This document shows positions 23,754 through 36,417 of a DNA stretch of 64,000 nt, piece after piece. The notes beneath the pieces are model-generated. The model was not told where the DNA came from and ran no database searches. It worked only from the letters and a program-made list of their open reading frames with translations. A program made the position numbers and the translations under genes. The stretch lies in NCBI GenBank assembly GCA_019775845.1, contig JADQAV010000025.1, positions 1 through 64,000 of the forward strand, in the 5' to 3' direction. This DNA is from Myrmaecium sp. VS I D KN 1. Its lineage: Eukaryota > Ascomycota > Dothideomycetes > Valsariales > Valsariaceae. Each line of letters starts with the position of its first letter. Within the stretch, counting starts at the first letter, position 1.

Positions 23754-26700
23754 TCACCGGCGTTTGTATTTCTGAAGAGGTCTGATTAGTTGACTCCTGC
23801 ATATTGGACGGGGCTTCACAGGGCGATGAAGAAAATAACACTTACATCCTCAACCTTCCTTCTGCTATCCTTATCCAGCGCATTTCCGGCCCCTAACAAC
23901 GTCGTACCGAGCGCCTTCGTAACACCAACAGCCGGTCTCAGAATGATGGTGGGCGCACGGCGAGAGATGGCTCTGGCGGCGCCGCTGGCGCTGCCACTCT
24001 CCATAACTTCAGCGGGGACGGCAATAATGGCGTCACGAGCGGTGAGCAGGTCACGCTCTAAGCTACGTGCGGCACCACGAAGACCCGCCAGGAGGCTCAA
24101 GGGCTGATCCGCATAGGCTGAATAGGCGCGGCGTTCGTCGGAGGATCCCGTCTCGGGCTCCGTCGTAACTTCTTCCCAGCCCGGTTCGTGATGGGCGTAC
24201 GAGTGGCTGCTGCCAGGAGATCCCGATTCGGGCGACAGGAGGGTCTCAGCTCCGGACAGGGCCGTATGAGTACCCATCGCAATACGCGCACCAAAACGGG
24301 CCAGCTCGCTGGTGGTGGAACGAGCAAATGCCGTGGCACCTTTCTGAATACTTCGAATGACACGACCGTCTTTCTTGTATTCCTCGATGGGGACAGTCAC
24401 GAGCTTCTTGACTCCGCTGCCAACATTGACGAGGGGCCTCACAGGGGCAAGGCCGGAGAGCACGGTGGGCAATTGCTTTTCCTTGACGTTTGCCATCCAG
24501 AAACTGTTTAACTGCTCGTGTACCGCGTTGAATCCGGTCAGTCCGTACAGGATGATATGTTGTAGAACAATGTCTGCGCCGTCGAGAATGATGAAGTTCA
24601 TGAACTCCGTTGTATGGCCAGAACGCAGCCCCGCATAGTCAATGCGCTTCGGTTTGTAATCGAGCTTCAAAAGGACTTTGTTCACCTCGAGACGCTGAAT
24701 GAAGGGCTCCTCGCTCGGAGCACTAGGCGCGGAAGCGACGGAGTCGTCTTTGAACTCAAAGAACCGGGTGATGAAGTCGAGGGCGTCCTGGTCCACATGA
24801 AGGCGCAGTGGCAACACAGTGACTTTGACCACAAGTTCCGTGGCCGCTAGATCTTGCACAGTCTTTACATTCAACAATTCAAGGTGAAGCATTGGCCTGC
24901 CCATCTGCCTTTCACCAGCATCATGCATGTAGGTGAGGAATTTCTTCCAAGTGGATGTTAAGATGTGATCGAAGATCTCCAGGTCGTAAACCCGGACATC
25001 CACGGAACTCTGCGCCTCTCCGGAGTCTGGAGGAAAAACGATAATGTCTGCCGACACACCTTTGAGCTCGAAGGTTATCTTTGAATGCTTACTACGTTCC
25101 AACTTGAGCTTTCGATGCTTCTTTGGGGCTTTAGACCGAGCGGTAGCACGAGACACATTGGTCGTAGCATAACTTCCAGTCTCACTGACGAAATCATCGA
25201 TCTCGTGGTTGATCTTCTTTGTTAGGGCTCCCTTCTCCTCATTGACTGGCAGGCCGATCCAGACGGAGTTGAAGAGGAAATCCTGTTCGTAGGTCAGTTC
25301 AGGATCATCGTCCTCGACAGTCGCCCTCCGGTGCCGTTTCTCTTCGGCCCTCGCCTCCAATTTCTGCACGGCCTGCTCGAATGTATCCCGAGTCCTCTCC
25401 CAGTCATACCCATCGTACAAGTTCCAAATAATATGCATGTGGCGGATTCGGACTTGCAGCGGCGGCGTAGCACTCTTGAACGGATTATCATGGACGTATC
25501 TTTTCTCTTTGGAGTCCCACTGGCGAGCATGGCCGGAAACACCTTCCTCTTTGCCGAAGTAAGACTGATCAAAGTCAAGAGCGTTTTCTCCGGGTGCAAT
25601 CTCGAAGCGGTCTTGGAAACTCTCCACCATTGCCTTCTCGCCTCGATTGCGAACTTCAGGGGTGGACGTGGAGAGGAGATCCAAATCCCCCTCGAGCATA
25701 CTATCACCGAGATCCTCCGGGGTTGGAAGGGACTCAGGATTGTAGAAGCTTCCAACAAACTCAAGGTTGGTTGGGACCTCGTCGTCCATCTTGTCTGCGC
25801 TTTCCATACTAAGAGACTCGTCCTCGGGTTCAGTAGGGGAAGGCATCGCGAAGGCGTCTCCAGAGAATGAAGCCATCATATCCTCGAATTGCATGGGCTT
25901 GGTTCGGTATTTGACATCGGTACTTGGGGGCGATGGTGGCTTGAGCCCATTAAGCACAGCGATCATCGTCTGTGTGGAATCTGCGCAGGATTCTAAGACG
26001 ATGAGTTTGTTGTTAAACTCGATATCGAGGGCTTGCGTTTCCATCCCAGGGTTCTGACTGGCCTTGATCACGGCTTCCGCGGAAGAGATAGTGCCGAGAG
26101 AAACGTAACCGCTAGCACATAGATTGGCTATTTGTGAATCACTGCTATGCATAGAAGCTCGCGAAGGTGCCGAGATAGGTTCCCGAGCCAAACGTGCAAT
26201 ATCATCTATAACCAGCAAATAAGCTTTGTTAACGTCGAGAGTTGCGTTGAATTCGTTGTTTTTAGGCACCGCCCCGTCAAACCTTGTCTCAGTAAGAACA
26301 AATAAGCCCTTTGAGCAGAGTCCACGCGGATTAAGGCCCAAGGCGCAATCTCGCAGACGTACGTTTACGTGGAGTAATTTGGAAACACTGCCTGCAGTGC
26401 TGCTTGTATCAGAAGGTTTCCTAGTCAGCGGAATCGGGGAAGAGGGCGAGGCTGCCGTCAACGTAGCTATGGAGGATGCAATGCCGGTGGCAATTTCCTC
26501 TGGCGTCGAAGGATCCGGAAGTCCCAGAGCAGCCATGAGGGTGGAGACTTGATATTCGAAGCATGTGTTAAAGAGCTTCACTCTGATGGTAGGGTCCAGT
26601 TCATCTCCAACCATCCGGCTCATGATCATGGGCGATCGCTCGTGCTCCGGAAGAGGGCACACCTCATCAATCAAGACGTCTTCGCCACGGCGCACAAAAA

Positions 26701-29700
26701 TCTGCCCGACCTCTGTGGCAAGAAGAGCTGGCAGACCCACGTGACCAATACGAAGCCGTTTGCACGTCAGGTCCATAGCGCCGATCTTGTCGTTTACCAT
26801 GACCCGACTACCCAGCTCGTCAATGTGAGCCAGAGTGAGGATACCCGGGCGATCATCTTCTGGTAGATATTTTGTAACGGTGGAAAGTCTCGCCAGCTCT
26901 TCGCCGAAAGATGAGAACTTCTGTAAATCCTGAAGGTCAGAGATATCGACATGTGCGCCCTTCATATTCACCCGAAGTACGGAGCCCTTCCTCCGTTGCC
27001 TGAGTAAAGTATCCAAGAGGATATCATCATCGTCGGGGTATTTGTCCTTTGAAGGGGTGATCAAGGACAGCAGGTGTTCCAGGTCAGACTCTTCCGGCGT
27101 GAAGAGGTATTGCACACGTGTATTCGAAAGTTCCAATACCATGGCAGGCTCATGACCAGAAGATTCGTGGTGAGGGCCAGAGAAGTTCATTTCGTCGATC
27201 TGCAAAGTTACGTTCTGTCCACGAGTGACAGTCTTGACAGCGCTTGTGTGGAGTTGAACGCTGCAAGTCTTTCCCTGGAGGATGAAAAGAACCCCGCCCA
27301 ATCGAATCTGGGTCCTCAGGCGCGAGAGTGAGCCACTGCTGGGCGCCTCTGGTGCAACATCGAAATGTACGCCTTTCGGCTTTTGAGTGGGCTTAGGCGA
27401 TCGACTATTGATGGTGCTATTAGAAGTGATGGAGTTGCTGAGCTCCAAAATACCACTGAATCCACCAAAAGAGCCAAGCGCTTCGTCTAGACTTTGTACG
27501 TCGAGGTGCACACAAAGTGGAAGCGTGATAGCTTCCACGGAGATGCCTTGCTTGGAAAGGGTAATCTGAAGGGATATATCCTTCCCTTCTCCCGAATTGA
27601 GGTCCCGAACCGATGCTTGTAGCAAACGCGCACTGGCATCGAATGACAATATGTCTTGGTTTGCAAGACCAAATGCGAACTTCTGGACGCCTATAGAGAT
27701 TCTGGTCTCGGAAACTTTGGCCTTTACGCTAAAATCCAGACCCTTGAGGCGAGTCCTAACAATGACGCCGTCGTCGGTCTTAACGGACGCAGTGGGATTG
27801 ACGTCTTCCGAGTAGTGATCCGTCCGTAGATTCTCGACAAGTGCGACCGTAAACTCGTTCACTGCAACCTTTAGTTCCTTTTCAGAATCGCGCTGCGGTT
27901 CTGTTCGTTTCTCGCTGGTACCGCGGTTCTCCGCGGGTGCATCGGAGCGTGAAAATAAGGCAGTGAGTCGCTCTATAACCTGGTAAAACATTCGCGCCGT
28001 TGGGAAGTCGAAGCATGAGTGTATGCTCCCGATTTCAATCTCGAAGCCCTGAATGTAATTCTTCTGGCAGGGCTTCACTTCCTGGGGAACCGGAGACTTC
28101 AGGGCGGGCCGACGGCCTGGAACGCCTTCGCGGATGCATGCAGCCCTCCTAGGCGCAGTGGACTGTGCATATTGTGAGAAATAGCCTGGCATATCGGAGA
28201 AAGCCGATACGTCCGCAAGTGATGACACCGAGAATAGCTTCTCATCCTCATTTGGACCGGATGCTTGCTCAACTGCCACCGGATCGGTATTTAGACCAAG
28301 CAGTGGCCATGGAAACCATACAGAGGCGTTGTCTATCCGGAGGATAGATTTCGACATTAGGGAGGTTGTCGGGGAGGGCTCTACAGCACGGGTGAAGCTG
28401 GCTGATCGAGGAACGGTCCTTGCATTTTGAGCTTCCTGTGGAGGAGCGCTTACACGGCTTCCCGGACGGGGTGTTTCACAACCTTCATCAACATCAACTA
28501 TATCAGATGGATGAGGCCGGCTGAGGGTAGGGGAAGAGCTGCTACCGCTCGAACTGCTAGCGGAGTCCCAACCCCCTGGAAGGTGTAAACGGGCGCTGCG
28601 TTCCGCAGGTGTAGCACTCATTGCACTCAAATACATACTTTCCGCGTCCTCGTGTGTAAATATCCGCGATTCTGACAAGCTGGCGCCGCTCGAGGAGTGC
28701 GAAGAGCGGGAAGACATGGGGGACATGTCGCCATCGTTTTTGTCCAGAGCGAGAGGCATGTACTGCGGGGAATGGACAGCGGCCTCCTCCCTAGGGTAAG
28801 AGTAGAATGTTCCTGGTCTTTGGGGTTCGGAACGAGAGAGAGAATCGTGATCCTTAGACATCGGGGAAGCGGAAGGATCCGCTCGTCGAAGAAGCGAAGG
28901 TGATGTTTCGGATACGTGTGTGATTCTGGGGACAGATGGGCTATCAGAGTGCAATGAGCTCCCGAATCCTTCCTTGTCCAGCAACGCGGATGCGGACGGG
29001 AAATGGGAGGAACCCGCCCCTAATGACTCGTGTTCCGAATCGAGCACGTTGTTATCGACAACATATTGCATAAAGCCGGCGTTTCCGAAGACACTGTCCT
29101 CCCCTGGACCCAAGGTCGCTTGTACATGTAAGGAGTTTTGATCGCCATGCTGTCCATGTTCAATCTGATGGTGGCGATCATCGTCGTCTAGCGCATCCGC
29201 AAATCGGTCTTCGTCAGTAGTCATCGCAGAAGCCGCCAGCGTCCCCCTCTCATCCTCAAACAAGAGACTAGAGGAGAGAACCGCTGAACTCGCAATGGGC
29301 TGATGTTGGATTTCGCTGTTCTGCTCTACAGTATGCTCTTTTTCGCAACGGCTTGAAGGCGGTGTCGTATGCCTAATTGGAAAGGCAGACGTACTGGAAG
29401 ACGGCACATCTGGACTCCTCGGGCCAGTTGAAGATACTTCCGAGCGAGTATCAAGGGACGAGGGTGGCCTTGACAAAGCGGAGGTGCGGGACAATGTAGC
29501 CAGGACGTCCGACTCCGAGATAATCCTTGCGCCAATATTTTTCAGAGACAGTCGACGCTTGCCATTTTGTACGTTGATCGAGCCTCGCGGTATATCTGCA
29601 GTATCGCCCGTTAGCTCCACCTCAGGGTGCCCTGATCCAAGGCCATCTATAGCAGCCCGCTCAATATAAAAGTTCAGTGTTATTTCAGTCTGCTCCGCAA

Positions 29701-30475
29701 CGCCGAGAGGCTTCGCTGGCGAAGGGACCTCGGTGGCCAGTTTGAGATCGATGCCATTTATGACGATCTCCGACCGATCCATCGCTGCCATTATGTATCT
29801 TTCGAGGAATGCTGGCAGGTTAGGCGCGGTGCCCATTCCTACAGCCTCGTCATCCTCCACCTCTGAAAGCCCTGATTCTGACATGTGACGAGACTGCGCC
29901 TGAAACGCTGCCTCGAGTTCCTCCCGCTCCCCCTCAGGCTCCTCCTCCAGAAAGGACTTGGCAAGGTCATGTGCCGTCGGGATCTCCTTCGAACCATCGT
30001 CGTCCTGACTTCCCGCCGAGTCCTGTGGCGATGAATGTCTGCTTTGCGCTCGACTGGGCGATGCTCGGCGTTTCCCCTTCGACGGCGCTTTTCGTTTCTC
30101 TCCGGAATCAGCTAACCGAGCATGCAGTTGTATGCCGTTGATTTCGACTGTTATAGCGTCTAGGGACAGACTGAGGCGGAGGGACGAAACCCGTGCTTTC
30201 TCAAGCTGTAATTCAGGAGGGAGCTCGAGCTGCAGTAAGGATGATAGACGCTGTGCAAAAAAGGGCATATTAGCAGGACTTCAGCTATTGCAGGTCGTAC
30301 GAGAGCTTGCCTTGACACGGAGCCCAACATCTCGGAGTTCGATGGTGGACTTCTTCCCGACCGCAACGTCGAAAAGATTGGCTGGGTCTTGGTCTAAGAT
30401 ATCGAGACGCGAGATGGCGAACAGGAGAAGACGCTTAACGATCGTTGATGATAGGGAGGAGAAGAGGAAAGCCAT
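23754..30475 (-). CDS. ATG2: Autophagy-related protein 2, bridge-like lipid transfer protein
   Basis: Three exons on the minus strand, 30475-30311, 30250-23846 and 23771-23754, give 2195 residues, typical for mould Atg2. Exon 1 encodes the chorein_N start (MAFLFSSLSSTIVKRLLLFA, then RKSxIELRDVGLRVK-type sequence) and joins in frame to RLSSLLQLELPPELQLEKARV. The middle holds the conserved block IIWNLYDGYDWERTRDTFEQ. The C-terminal region has the Atg2 hydrophobic segments and ends in VEDKYKRR. Atg2 transfers phospholipids from the ER to the growing isolation membrane, together with Atg18 and Atg9. Intron 1 (30310-30251) begins with GC, not GT. Intron 2 (23845-23772) is canonical GTAAGT and leaves a tiny last exon of five codons plus stop. 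Ser-rich disordered stretches lie at about residues 270-650. Confidence 0.96.
30251..30310 (-). other. GC-AG intron of ATG2
   Basis: The sequence reads AAG|GCAAGC at the donor and TTTTTTGCACAG|CGT at the acceptor, with CTAAT as a likely branch site. Only this 60-nt GC-AG intron joins LRDVGLRVK to RLSSLLQL without a stop and restores the family sequence. A consensus AAG|GCAAG donor is the usual form of the rare GC class. Confidence 0.85.
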
Positions 30476-31969
30476 GACGGCTTGTCGTGCTGAATGATCG
30501 TCAAGGATGAAGCTTGACTACGTCCAAGAACAGACGGGATCCATAGGGGAAGGTTCCTCGTCAAAATAACGGCGTCTAGGTGGATGGAGAATGGGCAGGT
30601 GTGTAAAGGCAGGTCTGGGTTTGAGGTCGGAGTAATAATAAACTACGCGGTCGCAGCGCTGCGCGATAAGTGTAGGAGGATGTGGCTGCGTCACTGGGCC
30701 GGACAAGAGGGTGTCGTGCGGTGCCGTAGGAGATCCGACGGAGATAAGTCTTGGGTGGGCACGGGGGACTTGCAGCGCCTAAGGCTGACAAGAGGACCAT
30801 AGAAGGAGAGCTAGAGGAGGAAGCACAAGAGGATGAACAAGAAAAAGATGAAGATGAAGAAGAGTAGTGAGGTGGAGTCCGACCAAAGGCCTGGGGAGAG
30901 AGGACGGTGTTGTCAAGCACTGACTCGTCGGATGGCATATGGAGTTTGGCGGCTGGTGCCTACTCCTATGGACTACAGTACTTAGGTAGGTATGAAGCTT
31001 GCGGACTTTCTCATTGCAATGCCGTAGTAAACTCTACATGAACGTTATCCGTACTATTCCGTAGTATTTTGTACCTACTCCGGTCGATCATGCGCAATCG
31101 CCGCGTTGCCGCTTCGGGCGGACCCTGTGCGTGGTGGTGCTGGCCGGAGGTCCAGGGCTGCCGTGCAGTGGTCTCGCCCAATGCAGCGGCCAAATGGCGG
31201 GGCGCCGGCTTGACCGCCCGCCCGCTCCAGCTTATCTCATAAATAAGACTCTCCTTTGCCGACAGTAGTATTCTGCAGACACTAGACCCTATCTAGCAGA
31301 AAACTGAAAACTATTATAGGGGCGTCTGAGAGTAAATAGTCGTAGTTTTAGTAGTACTCGAATAACTAAGATATATTTTTTAATACTTAAACGCGTTGCA
31401 CGCCAGGCCTAATAGTCTAATAAAGGCGCTAGCGGATATATTTAAATCTCTAGAATATAAAGTTTATATATATATAAGTTAAAAGAACCTATAGGCTTAA
31501 TTTAATATCGAAGTATCGGCTTAAAGATAAGGCGTTAATTTAGGTACTCTAATAACTTTCGAGATTTCAGTAGGGGAAAAATTGGCGACTATTTGCCCTT
31601 AGACCCTTATACAGCTTTTACAAAATCAGCCGCTAGGGCCTACTCAGGGAAAGCGTGGCCACGATTTACTCCGTATAGCACTCACTACTCACCACCACTG
31701 GCGACAACGAGGGTCTGAGCCACTGAGATAAGCTCCAGCCGCCTTCGACATCACCACCAGAGGTTGCGCTACCAACTGCTAATCCTGGCTACTTTAACCT
31801 GAGATACTTACCATACCTTTTACACAGTCCTCGCTGGCACCTCGATTATACATCACTCGTTCTCTCGTGCAGCCGCCCTGAATTCCAAGCTGTCGCCATA
31901 CACGATCGTTCGCAACCCAGTCTCCGTTCTTCCATTCGTTCCATCCGCGCCATACATCGTCCATTCCCC
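30476..31969. promoter_or_regulatory. Divergent promoter region, ATG2 / adenosine deaminase, with AT-rich scar
   Basis: These 1.5 kb separate two divergent starts. The ATG2-proximal part is ordinary mixed sequence. A Ser-rich minus frame at 30938-30576 is judged spurious. The middle (31240-31570) is a sharply AT-rich segment described separately. Confidence 0.55.
31240..31570. repeat. AT-rich segment with RIP-like composition (relic of a repeat)
   Basis: The segment is very rich in TA dinucleotides and poor in CA and TG, while CG dinucleotides are kept. Flanking DNA is GC-balanced. That bias on both strands is the mark of repeat-induced point mutation, which acts on CpA in duplicated sequence of many Pezizomycotina. 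The likely origin is a short piece of an old transposable element. No family can be named: no terminal repeats or coding traces are readable. It looks old and inactive. Confidence 0.6.
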
Positions 31970-33825
31970 ATGTCCGGCAGCGAGAATGGTGATGACAGCT
32001 GGAAGGACGCCGAGGGCGTGCCTAGGCTCTCCGACCCTTTCATCCAAAGGTACCTGGAAGGCCGAGACGCCCTGATCATCGAGGAGAAGAAGCAGAGAAG
32101 TGGTCTGTACCTCGCACCAAAGTGACGATTCCTTGAGTCCCAGTTATTCTGATGCCAACCATCAGACCGCGTGTTCAAGGACAGCCTCTCCTCCTTGGCG
32201 ATCGAGGCGTGCGCCATTGTCGACCAGATCCGCTTTGCGGAGCAGCAAACGTTATGGACGTCCGATTTCGAGAACACTCTCGCCGACGATCAGGGCGAGG
32301 TTTATCCCGGAATGATGTTCAGCCTCGCGAAAGAGCGGATGGAAGGTAGCAAGCTCTGGCGGATCGTGAAACGCATGCCCAAGGGCGCATTGCTGCACTG
32401 CCATCTTGAAGCCATGGTCGACCTAGACTGGGCCTTGGAAGAAGCCCTGAGCACCCCGGGCATCCATCTTTCCGCCTCGGGACCACTCTCGACCTCGGAG
32501 CTGCGTAGAAGGACACCCTTTCTCTTTACGTATTCGAACGAGACACTATCCTCAGACACAACCCTCTGGTCGGAATCCTACATGCCGGATAGCTTAATGC
32601 CACTTTCAGCCGCCGCAGAAACCTTCCCAGAGAACGGGAAGGCAGGGTTCCTCGAATGGGTGAAATCACGATGCACCATCACGCACGAAGAGTCGCTCCG
32701 CCAACACCTCGGCCCTAACGACATCTGGCGAAAGTTCGCATCCACATTCCCCATCTTGGGAAGCTTGATCTACTACGAGCCCATATTTCGCAAGTTCGTG
32801 CGCCGGATGTGTCAGAATCTGCTCGAAGATGGAGTTCAATGGGTGGATATGCGGTCTGCTTTCGTCACGCCTTATCGACGAGAAGGCCAGGAAAAACCCG
32901 ACGATGACTTTGACGGCATGTTGACGGCTCTAGAGGAAGAGATACAGAAGTTCAGGTCATCAGATGAAGGCAAGGAGTTTTGGGGTGGCCGTATGATTTG
33001 GACTACCGTGCGAAAACTGGACGAGCAGTCCATTATCAAACGTATGCGACAAAGGCCCACCCCTCAGCTTCACTCGAGATATTCTAACCCAGTCACCTCG
33101 CAGATATGAAACTATGCATTGCCCACAAACTCCGCCATCCCAGCATGATCGCAGGCTACGACCTCGTCGGTCAAGAAGACGGCGGTGCCTCCCTGGCCTC
33201 GCTTACGCCGGCGCTGTTCTGGTTTCGCAAGGCCTGCGCTGAGGCAAACGTCAGCATCCCCTTCTTTTTCCACGCCGGCGAGACGCTTGGCGACGGCGAC
33301 GAAACAGACGAGAACCTGGTCGACGCCATCCTCCTTGGCACCCGCCGCATCGGCCACGGCTTCAGCCTGTACAAGCACCCTCTTCTCATCGACATGGTCA
33401 AGGAGAAGCGGATCCTGGTGGAGAGCTGTCCAGTCAGCAACGAGGTCCTCCGGCTTTGCAGCAGCATCCGCACGCATCCCTTGCCCGCCCTCCTCGCCCG
33501 CGGCGTCCCCGCCGCCCTCTGCAACGACGACCCCACCGTCCTCGGTCAAGGGGCCGAGGGCATGAGCCACGACTTCTGGCAGGCCCTCCAGGGCTGGGAG
33601 AATCTGGGCCTTGCCGGCCTCGGCTCCCTCGCTGAGAACAGCGTCCGCTGGGCCGCCTTCGAGGACTTGAGCCCTAAGGATTGGCTCCAGGACGTGCGCG
33701 ACGGCACGTTTGGCAAGGGGAACCGCGCAAAGCGCCTCAAGGAGTGGATCCGCAAGTGGGAGCGCTTCTGCTACTGGGTGGTGGAGGAATTCGGCAGCGA
33801 CGTCAACTTGGAACCAGAGGAATAA
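31970..33825 (+). CDS. Adenosine deaminase, ADGF/CECR1 type
   Basis: Three exons, 31970-32102, 32166-33041 and 33104-33825, give 576 residues. The family motifs are intact: metal ligands His122 and His124 in ALLHCHLEAMVDLDW, His393 and catalytic Glu396 in FFFHAGET, His421 in RIGHGF, CPVSNEVL, and Asp478-479 in LCNDDP. The enzyme class converts adenosine to inosine and ammonia. ADGF members differ from classical adenosine deaminase by a longer N-terminal dimerisation region, present here (residues 1-115). Animal ADGFs are secreted, but no signal peptide is visible here, so it is probably intracellular. The first intron uses a weak GTCTGT donor, chosen because it restores EEKKQRSDRVF. A stronger alternative was not found. 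The second intron is GTATGC-CAG. It is divergent from ATG2 and convergent with the nuclease gene. Confidence 0.93.
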
Positions 33826-34219
33826 GGGATTCGAGGGGTCGTCGTTTGCTTTTCCTTCTTTCCTCATTTCGGTTCTGCTTCTTCATTTTTCCCTTTGATT
33901 TGCCCGTGTTTCTCACATCTGTCTTGCTTGCTTCGTCGTCATGACGTGACGCCTGATAATATCCAGCGCGAGAAAAGGGCGCGGGTTGGTGAATCGATTG
34001 GAGCGAAAGCCACTGTCCGTTTTGATATCTTTTCTTAGCGTCCCTTCTTCTTGGTTTTTTCCGGCCATGTAAAATCACATGTACACTAGCGAAGCGAAAC
34101 GTCTAAGCAACACAGAAAAGCAATACATGGGGGTAATCAATGTCCCGAGAACCACAAAGAGCAAGAAGAGAAGAAGGCTTAAAAAAGGCAAAAGCTCCGA
34201 CACGAATGGCCTCCGCCTT
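33826..34219. other. Convergent spacer, adenosine deaminase / nuclease
   Basis: 394 bp between two 3' ends. It contains T-rich then A-rich tracts fitting termination and polyadenylation of both transcripts, and no gene. Confidence 0.6.
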
Positions 34220-36417
34220 CTACAACTCCGGTGACGGCCGCTCCGGAGTCAACCGGGTGCAGGCCAGGCCGCCAAACTCAGCCCAGGTGAAGGCCGGATC
34301 TAAGCCTAGCGCGGCGTCATATGCCATCTGTCGGATGGATGCCTTCTTCCTCTTCCTCCTCTGCTTCTTCTTGCCGTTAGCGGCGGCGGCGGCGGCAGTA
34401 CGGTGCGTCGCAGTCAATGGACGCTGTTCGAGTGTGGAACAGTGCATCCGGTTCGCTTCGGGCGGATCGAGGGCTGTGGTCGCGAAGTCGTGCGTGTGGG
34501 GTAGATGCGTGAGATGACTAGCTCTCGGCATGTTGTTTGACGGCCGTGAGTTATCCATGGACGCGGCGCGTGGAGGTTGTATTGGTCCAGGAGGCGCTGG
34601 CGCTGGTGAGACTGTCTCGGCTTCTGCGGACTTTCTTCGCGCGTGCTGTGGCTGTTCCCCTTGATGAGCTGCGGAATCTTCAGTGGCCTCTTCCGGCACG
34701 TTTTGCTTGCTGTTGGAGAGGTAGTGTGCATGGCTGTCTTGGCTCTCCTCTCCGCTCTCCGTCTGCTGGGACTCGGTATGTCCCCTTTTGGGGTTGCACG
34801 TTCGTTGTTCGCGCTCCTCGTACAGTGCCATCATCTCTTGATCGTGGGAAAATGTGTGGCTGGAACACAGATGGCCGAACAAGGAGCGCATGCTCACCTC
34901 AGGCGTCCAGGCTTCCGCGTCGACGGTGCAAGGGTAAACATCGCGAGGCTGGAATGTGGCGACGAATTCACACAGCTCCTCGTATGAAGAGTGGCGCGAA
35001 TACGGGAAGGTGATCTTACGGGGAAGATCACCAGCCGGACTTTCGAGCTCGCGGAGGGTGGATTCACTTGTCCTGGCACTAGAAGTCGTCATACCTGCGA
35101 GTACCTCGACTAGTTTTTGAAGCGGAAGCCCATCGAGCATATCTTTATCTTCCAAGTCAATGTTACTGAGGCCCTCTTCGAGCGACAGCCGGGTCCGTTG
35201 ATCCTTGAGCGCCGAGGATAGCAGCCCTAAAACCCTGGACAGAACACCGGAATCCTGTAGATTCGTCGCGCAGAGCTGCATGAGCTGACCGACCGCGCCG
35301 ATATCGCCGGTGTCTAGCTCGTGGATCTGGTCCAAATCACCTTTACCTCCACCTACGCCGGCTTCGGCAACCTCGCGACCATCAGGGTTCCTGGTCAGGA
35401 TCGGGATGATGTGCACCGCCGACGGGTTCCTTTCCACCGCGCAGGAAGACCCGTTCTCGCAGCTGTGAATCCTGACGGCGGGGTCGGATGTCAAACAGCC
35501 ATTGCTCCAGTGATTGCCCAATTTGAAGCCGCAAAGGGGGGCCGCCTCGCGGCACTCGGGACCGTCTACGGCTGCGCCCAGGGATTTATAGAGGCTCCAG
35601 CGGTATCGATCCAGGTGAACGCGGGAATCTAGAAAGGCCGATAGAGCGATCCAGACGTCTTCATACCCGAAAGTCCACGCGTGGAAATAAAACCTCGTCG
35701 TTTGCGGGTATTTTTGGACCTTTTGTAGCAGCTCTGCTATGCCTTCGGCTTTCGAGGGGAATTTTTTCCTAAGGTGTCCATGGGCAGCGAAGGATGTGTC
35801 TAGGTATATCTTGTCAAGCTTCCGGGTGCCTCTGATGTACGGTATGAGGATGGCGTCGCGGCTCAAGGAGTTCAGCCACCACGTCTCCGACCGGATGTCG
35901 CCCGTGTACACGATGGCTTTGCCTTGCCCTTCTATCAAGAACATAACCGCCCCGGCACAGTGATTGGCATCGAAGAGGGTCACCCGGATCTCATTACCAG
36001 GGGATAGCTCTATGGTTGTCGGCGTCCCCAGCGGGATGGTCTTCAACAGATTCTTGAGGTGCTTGTAGGTCTGCTTGCGCGATTCCAATATGCCCTTGTT
36101 GAAATTCATCCGATGAGGGTACCTTTCTAGCCTGAGCAATATCTAGTTTGGAAGGCAGCGTTAGGGCTACGCGGCCTGTGTGTCACACCGTACTGTACTT
36201 TCGTTGCAATTCAAAAAGAGGTGCGCCATAACCTTACCTCCCTTGTAGCGGGCGAGCAGTATATGAAAGGTGACTTCAGCGATTCCAACCCTTGAAGGTG
36301 ATCGGAATGGACATGGCTCAGAAAGCATGCCAGCGGAGGCGTTTGGCCAGGGATCGTGCGGAAGTAATCTATCCGAATCTGCGGAAATTCCACAATGATT
36401 CCCTTGAAGGTGGACAT
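34220..36417 (-). CDS. DNA-repair metallo-beta-lactamase, Artemis/SNM1 (PSO2) family
   Basis: Two exons, 36417-36238 and 36142-34220, with a GTAAGG-TAG intron give 700 residues. Motif 2, HVHSDH (His35, His37, Asp39, His40), is followed by motif 3 NHCAGAVMFL (His121), motif 4 VYTGDIR (Asp142) and the DRMBL block FPYSRHSSYEELCEFVATFQP (His444). Together these define the beta-CASP nucleases that process DNA ends and interstrand crosslinks in the nucleus. The domain order and the start MSTFKGIIVEFPQIRIDYF resemble Artemis more than yeast Pso2, so a role in end joining is possible. In motif 3 Ala replaces the usual Pro of NHCPG, a mild change. From about residue 475 the tail is disordered. It ends in a Lys/Arg-rich stretch (GKKKQRRKRKK), probably a nuclear-localisation signal, just before a short conserved-looking end. 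Confidence 0.92.

Noticed and set aside
34140-34517. 125-codon plus-strand frame at the nuclease 3' end
   Set aside because: It is antisense to the basic, repeat-rich tail of the nuclease and shows no independent support.
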